64,000 nucleotides of DNA from Dyadobacter koreensis (GTDB taxonomy: Bacteria > Bacteroidota > Bacteroidia > Cytophagales > Spirosomataceae): assembly GCF_900108855.1 (NCBI RefSeq), contig NZ_FNXY01000003.1, positions 186,001 through 250,000 on the forward strand, in the 5' to 3' direction. The stretch's first letter is position 1. Each line of letters starts with the position of its first letter. This document shows positions 57,092-64,000 of the stretch, piece by piece. Below the pieces are notes generated by a model, which saw only the letters and a program-made list of their open reading frames with translations, made no database searches and was not told the origin of the DNA. The translations under genes were made by a program, and so were the position numbers.

Positions 57092-57601
57092 TTATTTCGA
57101 TGTTAGCATGCTTCGTAACTTTCTTTTTGCATGAAAAAGCTGTGACTTAGAAGTGCCTTCCGAAATATTCAGCATCGCGGCGATTTCGCGGTGTGTATAT
57201 CCTTCAATTTCAGCCAGCACAAAAATGGCCCGAAACCCGTCGGAGAGCGATAAGATCGCCGTTTGAAGATGGGCCACATTCATATCAACTTCCGCCCAGT
57301 CTATATTTTCGCAACTCTCTTCTTCGATGTTTTGCCAGATGACAATCTTTTTCTTTTTCGTCGACTTTCTTATGACAATCTGCTTGATCCAGGCGCCCAG
57401 CGTCGCATCTCCTCTGAACTGGTCGAGGTGTTTAAAAACTTCCAGAAAAGCATCCTGCAATACATCGTTTGCGTCATCATAATCCCCCGTGATGCGGTAA
57501 GCAAGTGTGTACATAGCGTTTTTATAACGGTCGTACAAACGCCGCTGGGCAATCCGATCATGTAACAGGCAACCAGTAATCAATTCTGCCTCCGTCGTCA
57601 T
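57092..57601 (-). CDS. ECF-type RNA polymerase sigma factor
   Basis: A 169-aa sigma-70 family factor. Region 2 covers about residues 15-85 (LYDRYKNAMYTLAYRITGDY, DVLQDAFLEVF), and region 4 covers about 110-165 with the HTH YTHREIAAMLNISEGTSKSQ. Length and lack of region 3 mark it as ECF type. It heads an operon of an anti-sigma candidate, DUF4097-like protein and two outer-membrane proteins, suggesting control of an envelope function. No clear autoregulatory promoter was identified in the 197-bp gap upstream. Confidence 0.9.
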   Translation of the reverse strand: MTTEAELITGCLLHDRIAQRRLYDRYKNAMYTLAYRITGDYDDANDVLQDAFLEVFKHLDQFRGDATLGAWIKQIVIRKSTKKKKIVIWQNIEEESCENIDWAEVDMNVAHLQTAILSLSDGFRAIFVLAEIEGYTHREIAAMLNISEGTSKSQLFHAKRKLRSMLTSK

Positions 57602-57798
57602 AGGGAGTTTTTAAGTATTTGTTTTAAAGAGGCAGGCAGCATACCAAATGGTTGTATAGTGCCAAAATATTTTTTTCAGAACTGCTAAAATGAAATTTTG
57701 TGTATCCGGATACACTTTTATAAGTTCGGGTAAATATTTAATTTTATCATGCCGGACAAATTAAGGTATACTTTTACCGGTAAGATAATATCACTGCC

Positions 57799-60096
57799 AT
57801 GAACCTTTCACTCGAAACTCCATTTAAACTTCAGCTTTGCTTTGACCAGGTTATCGAAAAACTTGAAAAATCAGCTGCTGATTCGACAAATGAATATCGG
57901 GCTCGCGACCAGGCTTTGCTGGATGAAGTTCTGCAATATCCGGAGTTAAGAAATGGAATTACGGATATGTCCCAGATTAATGAGCTCGAAGATATTATTG
58001 CCCGACTGCTTGCTCCCTATTTCGCCAAAGATCTTACATTAAATGAGATAAAAGCGGTTAATATCCCTTATGCACAGATGGTATTCAACCACACGCAGCG
58101 GTTTAAAAATATTTTAAAAGCTGCGGGACCTGATTTTAATGTCCTCATACGGGATTTTGATGAACACCAATTCTACGTCATCAGCTGCTGTATGATATTG
58201 TATGAGCATTACGGGGCAAGTCTTGATTTCAACCGGCCATTTTTTTATGATATTCCTACCGCGAAAGGAATAATAAAACATTACAGGATACTGTACAATG
58301 CTGATTTCCTGGAAATTATGCCAACTGAAAGATCACTTCCTATTACGCAGGAGGATATCGATTTGCTGATGGATAGCTATGACAATCTGGATTTGTGGAA
58401 ATCGAAATTTCCGAAAGACAGCTGGCTGCTAAAAGGTTTTTCCATCATGACATTGTTTGATGCTACAATCGAAAGTGCTGTTTCCCTGCTCAAAGAAAAA
58501 TTGCTCGCGATTAACGCAGCCGGTTTTCGGAAGAGCATAGAATCCATTTTCCAGTCCATTTATCAAATACCTGGAATTCAGGTTGGTTTTACTGTTTTCA
58601 ATCATGAAGAAGATAAACTGAGCCCGGACACATTTGGTCAGCAGATGCCGAGTTTTATTTTACAACACAATAAATCCACCGATGTCAGGAAGATGCTTTG
58701 TGACAAATCGAAGGAGATGCTGATTGTAAAACAACAGGATTTTGCAGTTTCCGACACCGAAGATTTTCTGGCAAACAATCCTGAAAGTCCCTTAGCCATC
58801 AATTTTTTATCCCAAAATATACAGAGTTTCATTCTGGCTCCGATAGCCAAAAACGGCCGATTATTTGGTATACTGGAAGTTGTATCACACCGGAAAAAAG
58901 AATTGCATAGTGTCAATGTCAAAAAGCTTGAAATCGTCATGCCTTTTCTTGTTGACAGCATCGAAAGATTGGCTTATGAGCTTCAAAATCAGGTTCAGGC
59001 AGTTATTCAGGATAAATACACTTCCATTCACGAAAGTGTTCTATGGAAGTTTCATTCAGAAGCACAGCAACTGATCGACCACCGGCAAGTTGGAGAAGAA
59101 TACGATCTGAAGGAAATTACTTTCCCTGATGTTTTTCCATTATATGGTCAAATCGATATCAAGGGCTCTTCCGAAGCACGCAATTCAAGTGTTCAGAAAG
59201 ATCTGAAATATCACTTAAAATCCTTACTGCTGCTTTTGCAGGAATTTGATAATCATAACGAAACGGCCGGATTATTCCAGGCGGAAACCGAGCGAATAAC
59301 TAGTTATCTTGCCGAATTGGCACTCTCTGTGAAGGCAAGTACTGAACAATACATAAACAGCTATCTTGAAGGTGATATCCATCTCAAACTGTATAAAATA
59401 TCTCATCCTGAACTGGCACCACTGATTCAAAATTACTTTGCCCAAACCCACAAAGAAAACGGAGATTTTCATATTGCGCGCAGAAAATATGAAATGACAA
59501 TTTCCAAAATCAATAACAAGGTTGCAGCTATTCTTGACAAAAGACAAACAGACGCGCAGTCTGTTTATCCACATTACTATGAAAGATTTAAGACAGACGG
59601 TGTAGAACATAATCTTTACATCGGACAATCGATTGCCCCAAAAATAGCGTTTCACCTAGATAAGCTTTATGCGATCCGTTTGTGGCAGCTTCGCGTCCTT
59701 TGCGAAATGGAAATCGCCCATTCGCACATTAAACCTTATTTGCCCTATCCACTAGACGTAACGACACTGGTTTTAGTCTACCATTCAACGATTGACATTC
59801 GATTCCGAATGGATGAAAAACGCTTCGACGTACACGGAAGCTATAACACACGATTTGAAATAGTAAAAAAACGAATCGATAAAGCATGCATCCTGGGTAC
59901 AAACGAGCGTATCACACAGGTAGGTCATGTCACGATTGTTTACTCCAACGATAGTCATAAGGAAGAGTATGTCGGATATATTAAGCTACTCCAGGCAGAA
60001 AATTTGCTGGAAGATGTAATAGAAAAATTTGAGATTGAAGATTTACAAGGTATTTCCGGTCTTAAAGCTTTGCGGATAAAACTTTTCCATCAATAA
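57799..60096 (+). CDS. GAF domain-containing protein
   Basis: A 765-aa soluble protein with no signal peptide. A GAF-like domain lies at about residues 240-400, with SFILAPIAKNGRLFGILEVV as its most typical segment. The N-terminal 230 residues and the long C-terminal helical/beta region (about 410-765) are not recognised. There is no kinase, cyclase or HTH output domain. It is monocistronic on the plus strand, divergent from the ECF sigma gene. It may bind a small ligand or act in signalling; the function is unknown. Confidence 0.7.
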   Translation: MNLSLETPFKLQLCFDQVIEKLEKSAADSTNEYRARDQALLDEVLQYPELRNGITDMSQINELEDIIARLLAPYFAKDLTLNEIKAVNIPYAQMVFNHTQRFKNILKAAGPDFNVLIRDFDEHQFYVISCCMILYEHYGASLDFNRPFFYDIPTAKGIIKHYRILYNADFLEIMPTERSLPITQEDIDLLMDSYDNLDLWKSKFPKDSWLLKGFSIMTLFDATIESAVSLLKEKLLAINAAGFRKSIESIFQSIYQIPGIQVGFTVFNHEEDKLSPDTFGQQMPSFILQHNKSTDVRKMLCDKSKEMLIVKQQDFAVSDTEDFLANNPESPLAINFLSQNIQSFILAPIAKNGRLFGILEVVSHRKKELHSVNVKKLEIVMPFLVDSIERLAYELQNQVQAVIQDKYTSIHESVLWKFHSEAQQLIDHRQVGEEYDLKEITFPDVFPLYGQIDIKGSSEARNSSVQKDLKYHLKSLLLLLQEFDNHNETAGLFQAETERITSYLAELALSVKASTEQYINSYLEGDIHLKLYKISHPELAPLIQNYFAQTHKENGDFHIARRKYEMTISKINNKVAAILDKRQTDAQSVYPHYYERFKTDGVEHNLYIGQSIAPKIAFHLDKLYAIRLWQLRVLCEMEIAHSHIKPYLPYPLDVTTLVLVYHSTIDIRFRMDEKRFDVHGSYNTRFEIVKKRIDKACILGTNERITQVGHVTIVYSNDSHKEEYVGYIKLLQAENLLEDVIEKFEIEDLQGISGLKALRIKLFHQ

Positions 60097-60125
60097 AAAT
60101 GAACAAGTTTGTCTGTTTTAGATAA

Positions 60126-60821
60126 TCAAAGCGAACTACAATATCTGAGAAGCGATCTCAGCGCATCCTGATTATTAAAGTCCACATCATTTTTCCGAAA
60201 ATAATCCGACAGCGCGCTTCTGTGTTTCCCGTAAATTTTCATAAAGTTGGATTTTTTTGCAAGATGAAATAATCGGTTCTGATCAATGAGAAAATAATCA
60301 GTTTTGTATTTATATTCTGGTTTTGCGGTCGTATTTTGCCAGCGAAACTCTCCTGTCTGATTAGAGATCAATAACGAAGTCGGTGTAACACTTTCAGGAT
60401 TCGAAATATATTTTTGCTCTGATGAATTTGCTTTACTGCCTTTTATTACCAAATGCGTCTTTTTTGCTAGTAATACCGTCCCAAATTCCGCCACCAATTC
60501 CATATCACCTTGACCTTCCTGTGAATAAAAAATACTTTCATTAAGAGCGATGTAGTCTACACGCGACTTGTTGGTTATAATGAGCGTATCCTTTCCATTA
60601 GAGATGAATTCAATCGCGCCGAGAAGGTAATTGTAATTCAATTTAGCCTTCGTGAACTTTCCGTTCTTAAAATGCACTTTTCCATCCTTAAATTCATCAA
60701 ACTGGTACTTCCCTTCTGCTGAATGACTAAGCTCAGGGCAATTATGCTTTGCCTTCGCGACAATAAAATCAGGTTGTAAAAAGGCTATAACCAACAATAG
60801 TAGAACAGGTGTCTTTTTCAT
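60126..60821 (-). CDS. Exported hypothetical protein
   Basis: A 231-aa protein with a signal peptide (residues 1-22, ending FIVAK). The mature part is beta-rich in its first half (EGKYQFDEFKDGKVHFKNGK), with a helical, basic C-terminal section (YGKHRSALSDYFRKNDVDF) that resembles the tails of small Bacteroidota periplasmic proteins. No family or motif is recognised. It converges with the GAF gene (29-bp gap). Confidence 0.65.
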   Translation of the reverse strand: MKKTPVLLLLVIAFLQPDFIVAKAKHNCPELSHSAEGKYQFDEFKDGKVHFKNGKFTKAKLNYNYLLGAIEFISNGKDTLIITNKSRVDYIALNESIFYSQEGQGDMELVAEFGTVLLAKKTHLVIKGSKANSSEQKYISNPESVTPTSLLISNQTGEFRWQNTTAKPEYKYKTDYFLIDQNRLFHLAKKSNFMKIYGKHRSALSDYFRKNDVDFNNQDALRSLLRYCSSL

Positions 60822-61137
60822 GCCCAGGCTGTTTAGATTTGATAGACTCGTTGGAATTCAAAAGCAAAATGCACGCTAGCTATTATTTTTTCTTACTTCA
60901 ATGCAATTTTAATGATCTGCTATAAGGATGTCATTTTTAATTTGTTATACTCTATTTGCAGGAAATAAAATTATTTTTTAAATACTTATTAATTAAAACC
61001 GGTTCGATAAAATGTTTAAAAATCAGGTCGTCGGTATACGTCATTTCTATACGATACATCACAATTTATTAACACCACACGTCTCAGTATTATCGTAATA
61101 TTGCGTCTTTATCAGACCGTAATAATTGATATTAGCA
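60822..61137. other. AT-rich divergent intergenic region
   Basis: A 316-bp gap between a minus-strand hypothetical and the plus-strand phosphodiesterase gene. No TAnnTTTG promoter with a spaced TTG, no strong hairpin and no small gene were recognised in it. Confidence 0.35.
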
Positions 61138-62070
61138 ATGAAAGCCAAAATGATCAGACTTACTGCTTTATTTGTCCTTCTATCTTCCGTTTGTTCTGTC
61201 AAAGCACAGGAGAAAATGAATGTTTTGAAGCTGAAATCGCCTAAGGATTTACATGACCTTTTCAGATATACAGGTAATGATATTATTTTGATTTCCGGGC
61301 ATCGTGGAGGTATGGTTCCGGGTTTCCCAGAAAACTCCATCGCGACATTTGAAAATACACTCAGACATACGCCGGCGTTTTTCGAGATTGATCCGCGTTT
61401 GACTAAGGATAGCGTGATCGTGTTGCTTCATGACGCAACTCTGGACAGAACCACTACCGGAAAAGGAAAGTTGTCAGATTATACTTTTGAGGAATTGAAT
61501 CAGTTTCGTCTGAAAGATGCTGAGGGAAATGTTACAAAATATTCTATTCCAACGCTCACAGAAACCATTGATTGGGCGCGCGGAAAGACAGTACTAAATC
61601 TGGACCATAAAGATGTTCCACTTCAAATGACGGCAGATTTGCTTCGAAAACACAATGCGGATGCCTTCATGATGCTGACTGTTCACAGTTCTTCGGAGGC
61701 AAAATTTTATCTGGCAGATAATAAAGACCGGATGTTTTCAGCTTTTATCAGAAACAAAAAAGAGTTTGAGGACTACGAAAATTCAGGAATCCCATTTTCT
61801 CAGTTAATAGCCTATATCGGCCCGCTGGTCAAACCTGAAAACCTGGAATTATATCGGCTTCTGCATAAAAAAGGAACTATGTGCATGATTTCTTCGGCAT
61901 CTTCATATGACAAACTAAAAGATCCGGAAGAAAGAAAAGGGGCATATGTTTCCATTGCAAAAGACGGAGCATCCATTCTCGAAACCGATATGCCGATTGA
62001 GGCTGCGGAAGCAATTCGTGATTTCCAAAAAGCGGGTAAATCCAAACAAAAATTCTTTGGCAGAAAGTAA
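61138..62070 (+). CDS. Glycerophosphodiester phosphodiesterase family protein
   Basis: A 310-aa secreted enzyme: signal peptide (MIRLTALFVLLSSV to about VKAQ), then the GDPD TIM barrel with GHRGGMVPGFPENS (substrate H and R), FEIDPRLTKD and LHDATLDRTTTGKG, whose H is the catalytic base. It hydrolyses glycerophosphodiesters to glycerol-3-phosphate and an alcohol; inositol- or other headgroup-containing diesters are possible substrates. The ATG at 61138 is favoured over an upstream TTG at 61126. It converges with the stress-type gene (11-bp gap). Confidence 0.85.
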   Translation: MKAKMIRLTALFVLLSSVCSVKAQEKMNVLKLKSPKDLHDLFRYTGNDIILISGHRGGMVPGFPENSIATFENTLRHTPAFFEIDPRLTKDSVIVLLHDATLDRTTTGKGKLSDYTFEELNQFRLKDAEGNVTKYSIPTLTETIDWARGKTVLNLDHKDVPLQMTADLLRKHNADAFMMLTVHSSSEAKFYLADNKDRMFSAFIRNKKEFEDYENSGIPFSQLIAYIGPLVKPENLELYRLLHKKGTMCMISSASSYDKLKDPEERKGAYVSIAKDGASILETDMPIEAAEAIRDFQKAGKSKQKFFGRK

Positions 62071-62081
62071 GTTTCTGACTT

Positions 62082-62624
62082 TTAGTCGAGTTCGGTGTAG
62101 CCGTCGTCTCCAAGAATATCATGCCCATTATTGTCATGAAAATCTTTAACAATCGCTTTCTTTTCCTCGAAACTTCGCGGATCGACGCTCACAATTATTC
62201 CGCCTTCCTTCATACTGTCACCATAAGAATCGGTATGATCCTCCATTAATTTTGAGGCTTTTTCCTTATCAATCTCCTCTTTTACCTCTCCGGGTTTCGT
62301 AATCGTTATTTTTTTAAATAGTGTTTTGGAAATCGCAATACCAAGCCCGGGCAACGAGATCATAGAGGTGATCGAAATAATGGCATCTGCGATTGCGTCC
62401 GTCGCTTTTTCGACGGCCGATTCCGGTTTTTCGACATCATCGGAAGTCTGAACCACTTCGTTTTCATGTTTGCTCAGTGTCTCATCCGACATCAAAACTG
62501 AGATGTCATCAGGCGTATGTCCGCGTCTGATCAGCGCATTGTAAGCGTTATCAGCATCTATCTTATTGAAAAATACCGCTGAGACTGTCCCAAGAGAACC
62601 TGCCGAAAAACCAGAATTTGCCAT
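62082..62624 (-). CDS. General-stress-type (YflT-like) hypothetical protein
   Basis: A 180-aa soluble protein. The N-terminal segment (VSAVFFNKIDADNAYNALIR, RGHTPDDISVLMSD) resembles the heat-induced stress protein YflT domain. A central glycine/alanine-rich, weakly hydrophobic stretch (ISLPGLGIAISKTLF) follows, as in proteins of the low-temperature-induced group, and the acidic tail ends DDGYTELD. Function unknown. It is upstream of a small 57-aa gene's stop by 30 bp on the same strand. Confidence 0.65.
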   Translation of the reverse strand: MANSGFSAGSLGTVSAVFFNKIDADNAYNALIRRGHTPDDISVLMSDETLSKHENEVVQTSDDVEKPESAVEKATDAIADAIISITSMISLPGLGIAISKTLFKKITITKPGEVKEEIDKEKASKLMEDHTDSYGDSMKEGGIIVSVDPRSFEEKKAIVKDFHDNNGHDILGDDGYTELD

Positions 62625-62654
62625 CGATGTTTATTTTTTCTGTAATTTATTGAT

Positions 62655-62828
62655 TTAATCATTCAACGGAACAAGATCTTCTTCCCGAAAAGTATTTTCT
62701 GTCGGCTCACCATTTTCGTCATCAAATTTACAGCGTACTTCTCCGTCTATGTTGCTGATCACGGTCATTCCAGTGGTTCCGGTTTTTTCCTTCACCCAGG
62801 TTCCTTCTTCAAATTTTGGACTGCTCAT
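62655..62828 (-). CDS. Small DUF2158-like protein
   Basis: A 57-aa protein encoded on the minus strand from the ATG at 62828 to the TAA at 62655. The sequence MSSPKFEEGTWVKEK, then GMTVISNIDGEVRCKFD, has the K/GxxV...G..M...V pattern of small YodC/DUF2158 proteins (a single beta-barrel-like fold). It lies between the DUF748-like gene and the stress-type gene, all on one strand with gaps of 18 and 30 bp, so they are probably cotranscribed. Short, but clean codon use and spacing support it. Confidence 0.7.
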   Translation of the reverse strand: MSSPKFEEGTWVKEKTGTTGMTVISNIDGEVRCKFDDENGEPTENTFREEDLVPLND

Positions 62829-62846
62829 AATTCGTTTGGTTTTATG

Positions 62847-64000
62847 TTATTTATTACTATCTTTTTTCTTACCTTCTTTATCCTTGTCTTTTTTGTCTTT
62901 GCCGGCTTTGTCCTTACTATCATTTTTCGAGAAGATCTTTTGCAGGAAAGTCTTGTTTTCGTCTTTTCCGACTTTAACCGACCCAATCGAAATTTCATTA
63001 TCAATCGCCGGTTGCAGCGCATGTATAAACGCGTTTTGCAACACATTCGACAAAGCGTACCAGACATTTGTCTGAGGATCGGCAAGATCTCCCTTGAATG
63101 GGATTTTCGTCGCAAGCTGATCTTTCGGCTGATTTTCAAAGATCTCAGCTACTGTTCCTGCTGCGCCTTCCCACAATTTTTGAAGCAGATTATCTTTTCT
63201 GTCCTCCTTTCCCAACACATCAAGATCTTTGATGATCGGCTTTAAATAACCCGCAAACTTCTTCTCCTTTGCTGCAACTTCTGTATACAAACCAAACGTT
63301 CCTTTATTCACGTCAATTTTGGCATAAGCCTGAAAAAAATCATTCAGTTTGACCATGTTTGTATTTTTCAGCTCGGCACTCATATCAAAGGTCGGCGAAA
63401 CGGCCAATGGATTCGCCTTTGCATCGAAAGTTAAAGTTCCCTCATATAAATTCGCCGATGCATCGATTGTAGCAGGTAAGACAACCGTCGAATCATAGCT
63501 GTTTGTAAGGTTCTGAGCCAGGATGTGAAGTTCGGTCATCTGGAGATCAACTTTCGGCTTCGTCGACTCGTCGATATATTGCACTTTCCCGTTAATAATC
63601 TCACAACGGTTGATTCGAAGCGGCATAAAATCATCCAGCAGCTCTTTCAATGCCGAGGAGTCTTTTGCAACATCCTTCGGCTCTACCTTGTCTTTTGTAA
63701 AACGGATCGTGGGTTCCTTCAAAGCAACTTCTCCCACAATGGATCCTTTGAACAAAGATTTCCATTCAACAGACAGATCAATAACCGAAGCCGCGAAAAA
63801 AGGCGTTTGCTTATTAGTCACCGTATCTCTTTTATCCAGATAAATACTGTCAACCTTGTACGCGCCGCGAATGATCGACAGGTCAATATCTTTAACATGG
63901 CCATAGTAACCTTTCATAGTCGCCAGGTTTTTGTTTACCAGATGAAGAACCACATAAGGCAACACAAGCCTAGCAATCACGATCAATACGATGAACCCAA
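62847..64000 (-). CDS. DUF748/AsmA-like protein, 5' end cut off
   Basis: At least 384 codons on the minus strand; the frame continues past the window edge (GFIVLIVIARLVLPY, an N-terminal membrane helix), so the start is missing. The body has the DUF748 pattern seen in AsmA-like envelope proteins (IDLSVEWKSLFKGSIVGEVA, KEPTIRFTKDK, NRCEIINGKVQYID), predicted to span the periplasm and influence outer-membrane lipid transport. The tail is strongly lysine/aspartate-rich (KDKAGKDKKDKDK). It heads the small cluster with the 57-aa and stress-type genes. Confidence 0.75.
   Translation of the reverse strand, partial: GFIVLIVIARLVLPYVVLHLVNKNLATMKGYYGHVKDIDLSIIRGAYKVDSIYLDKRDTVTNKQTPFFAASVIDLSVEWKSLFKGSIVGEVALKEPTIRFTKDKVEPKDVAKDSSALKELLDDFMPLRINRCEIINGKVQYIDESTKPKVDLQMTELHILAQNLTNSYDSTVVLPATIDASANLYEGTLTFDAKANPLAVSPTFDMSAELKNTNMVKLNDFFQAYAKIDVNKGTFGLYTEVAAKEKKFAGYLKPIIKDLDVLGKEDRKDNLLQKLWEGAAGTVAEIFENQPKDQLATKIPFKGDLADPQTNVWYALSNVLQNAFIHALQPAIDNEISIGSVKVGKDENKTFLQKIFSKNDSKDKAGKDKKDKDKEGKKKDSNK

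Overview
The window reads as chromosomal DNA of a member of the Bacteroidota, most likely of the Cytophagales (Dyadobacter-like; this is inference from gene content, not a database match). The pointers are two proteins with type IX secretion (T9SS) C-terminal sorting domains, a TonB receptor, a periplasmic-propeller hybrid sensor kinase, a DUF5686 outer-membrane protein, several promoters of the Bacteroidota form TTG-N19-TAnnTTTG, and a sphingolipid pathway. No rRNA, tRNA, CRISPR array, complete insertion sequence or phage block was seen.

Layout. 0-2.4 kb: sufC-sufD-sufS iron-sulfur assembly genes (minus; sufS runs off the edge, sufB is absent). 2.6-5.1 kb: divergent arginine deiminase plus CtlX-type hydrolase. 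5.2-18.2 kb: housekeeping and surface genes, namely a lipoprotein, a TonB receptor, hemW, a T9SS choice-of-anchor protein, a DinB-fold protein, OsmC, a collagen-like lipoprotein, DUF1684, DNA polymerase IV, a T9SS M43 metalloprotease and a Tat-exported aldo/keto reductase. 18.5-24.6 kb: an MsbA-like exporter followed by two tandem GT2 glycosyltransferases, then a convergent third glycosyltransferase and a polytopic membrane protein.

24.7-34.6 kb is the centrepiece: a ten-gene minus-strand cluster that appears to encode ceramide synthesis and an inositol-phosphate headgroup. spt (serine palmitoyltransferase), a GNAT-type ceramide synthase candidate and a CerR-like reductase overlap by 4 bp each. 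They are followed by a PgpA-like phosphatase, a GtrA membrane protein, a DUF5686 outer-membrane protein, a CDP-alcohol phosphatidyltransferase (candidate phosphatidylinositol-phosphate synthase), DUF4833, an FA2H-type fatty-acid 2-hydroxylase and a PAP2/AUR1-type inositol-phosphorylceramide synthase candidate. A 15-bp hairpin follows the last gene. Only myo-inositol-phosphate synthase is missing from the route.

34.6-40.7 kb: an 0.8 kb non-coding stretch, a TetR regulator with a near-ideal promoter and an operator-like palindrome at its start site, a 64-aa protein, and then a flavin-dependent (LLM) oxidoreductase and DNA alkylation-repair genes (alkA, alkB, a lone Ada zinc domain). The LLM and alkB reading frames are each broken by one missing base. 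40.7-51.3 kb: two-component signalling, with a 1381-aa propeller hybrid kinase, a DinB-fold protein, and an operon of a 1378-aa multi-PAS/GAF kinase with two response regulators. 51.3-52.3 kb: intergenic DNA and a decayed secreted-protein gene. 52.4-57.6 kb: a small membrane protein and an ECF sigma / anti-sigma / DUF4097 / two tandem outer-membrane-protein operon. 57.8-64 kb: a GAF protein, a hypothetical, a glycerophosphodiesterase, a stress-type protein, a 57-aa protein and a DUF748/AsmA-like protein cut by the window edge.
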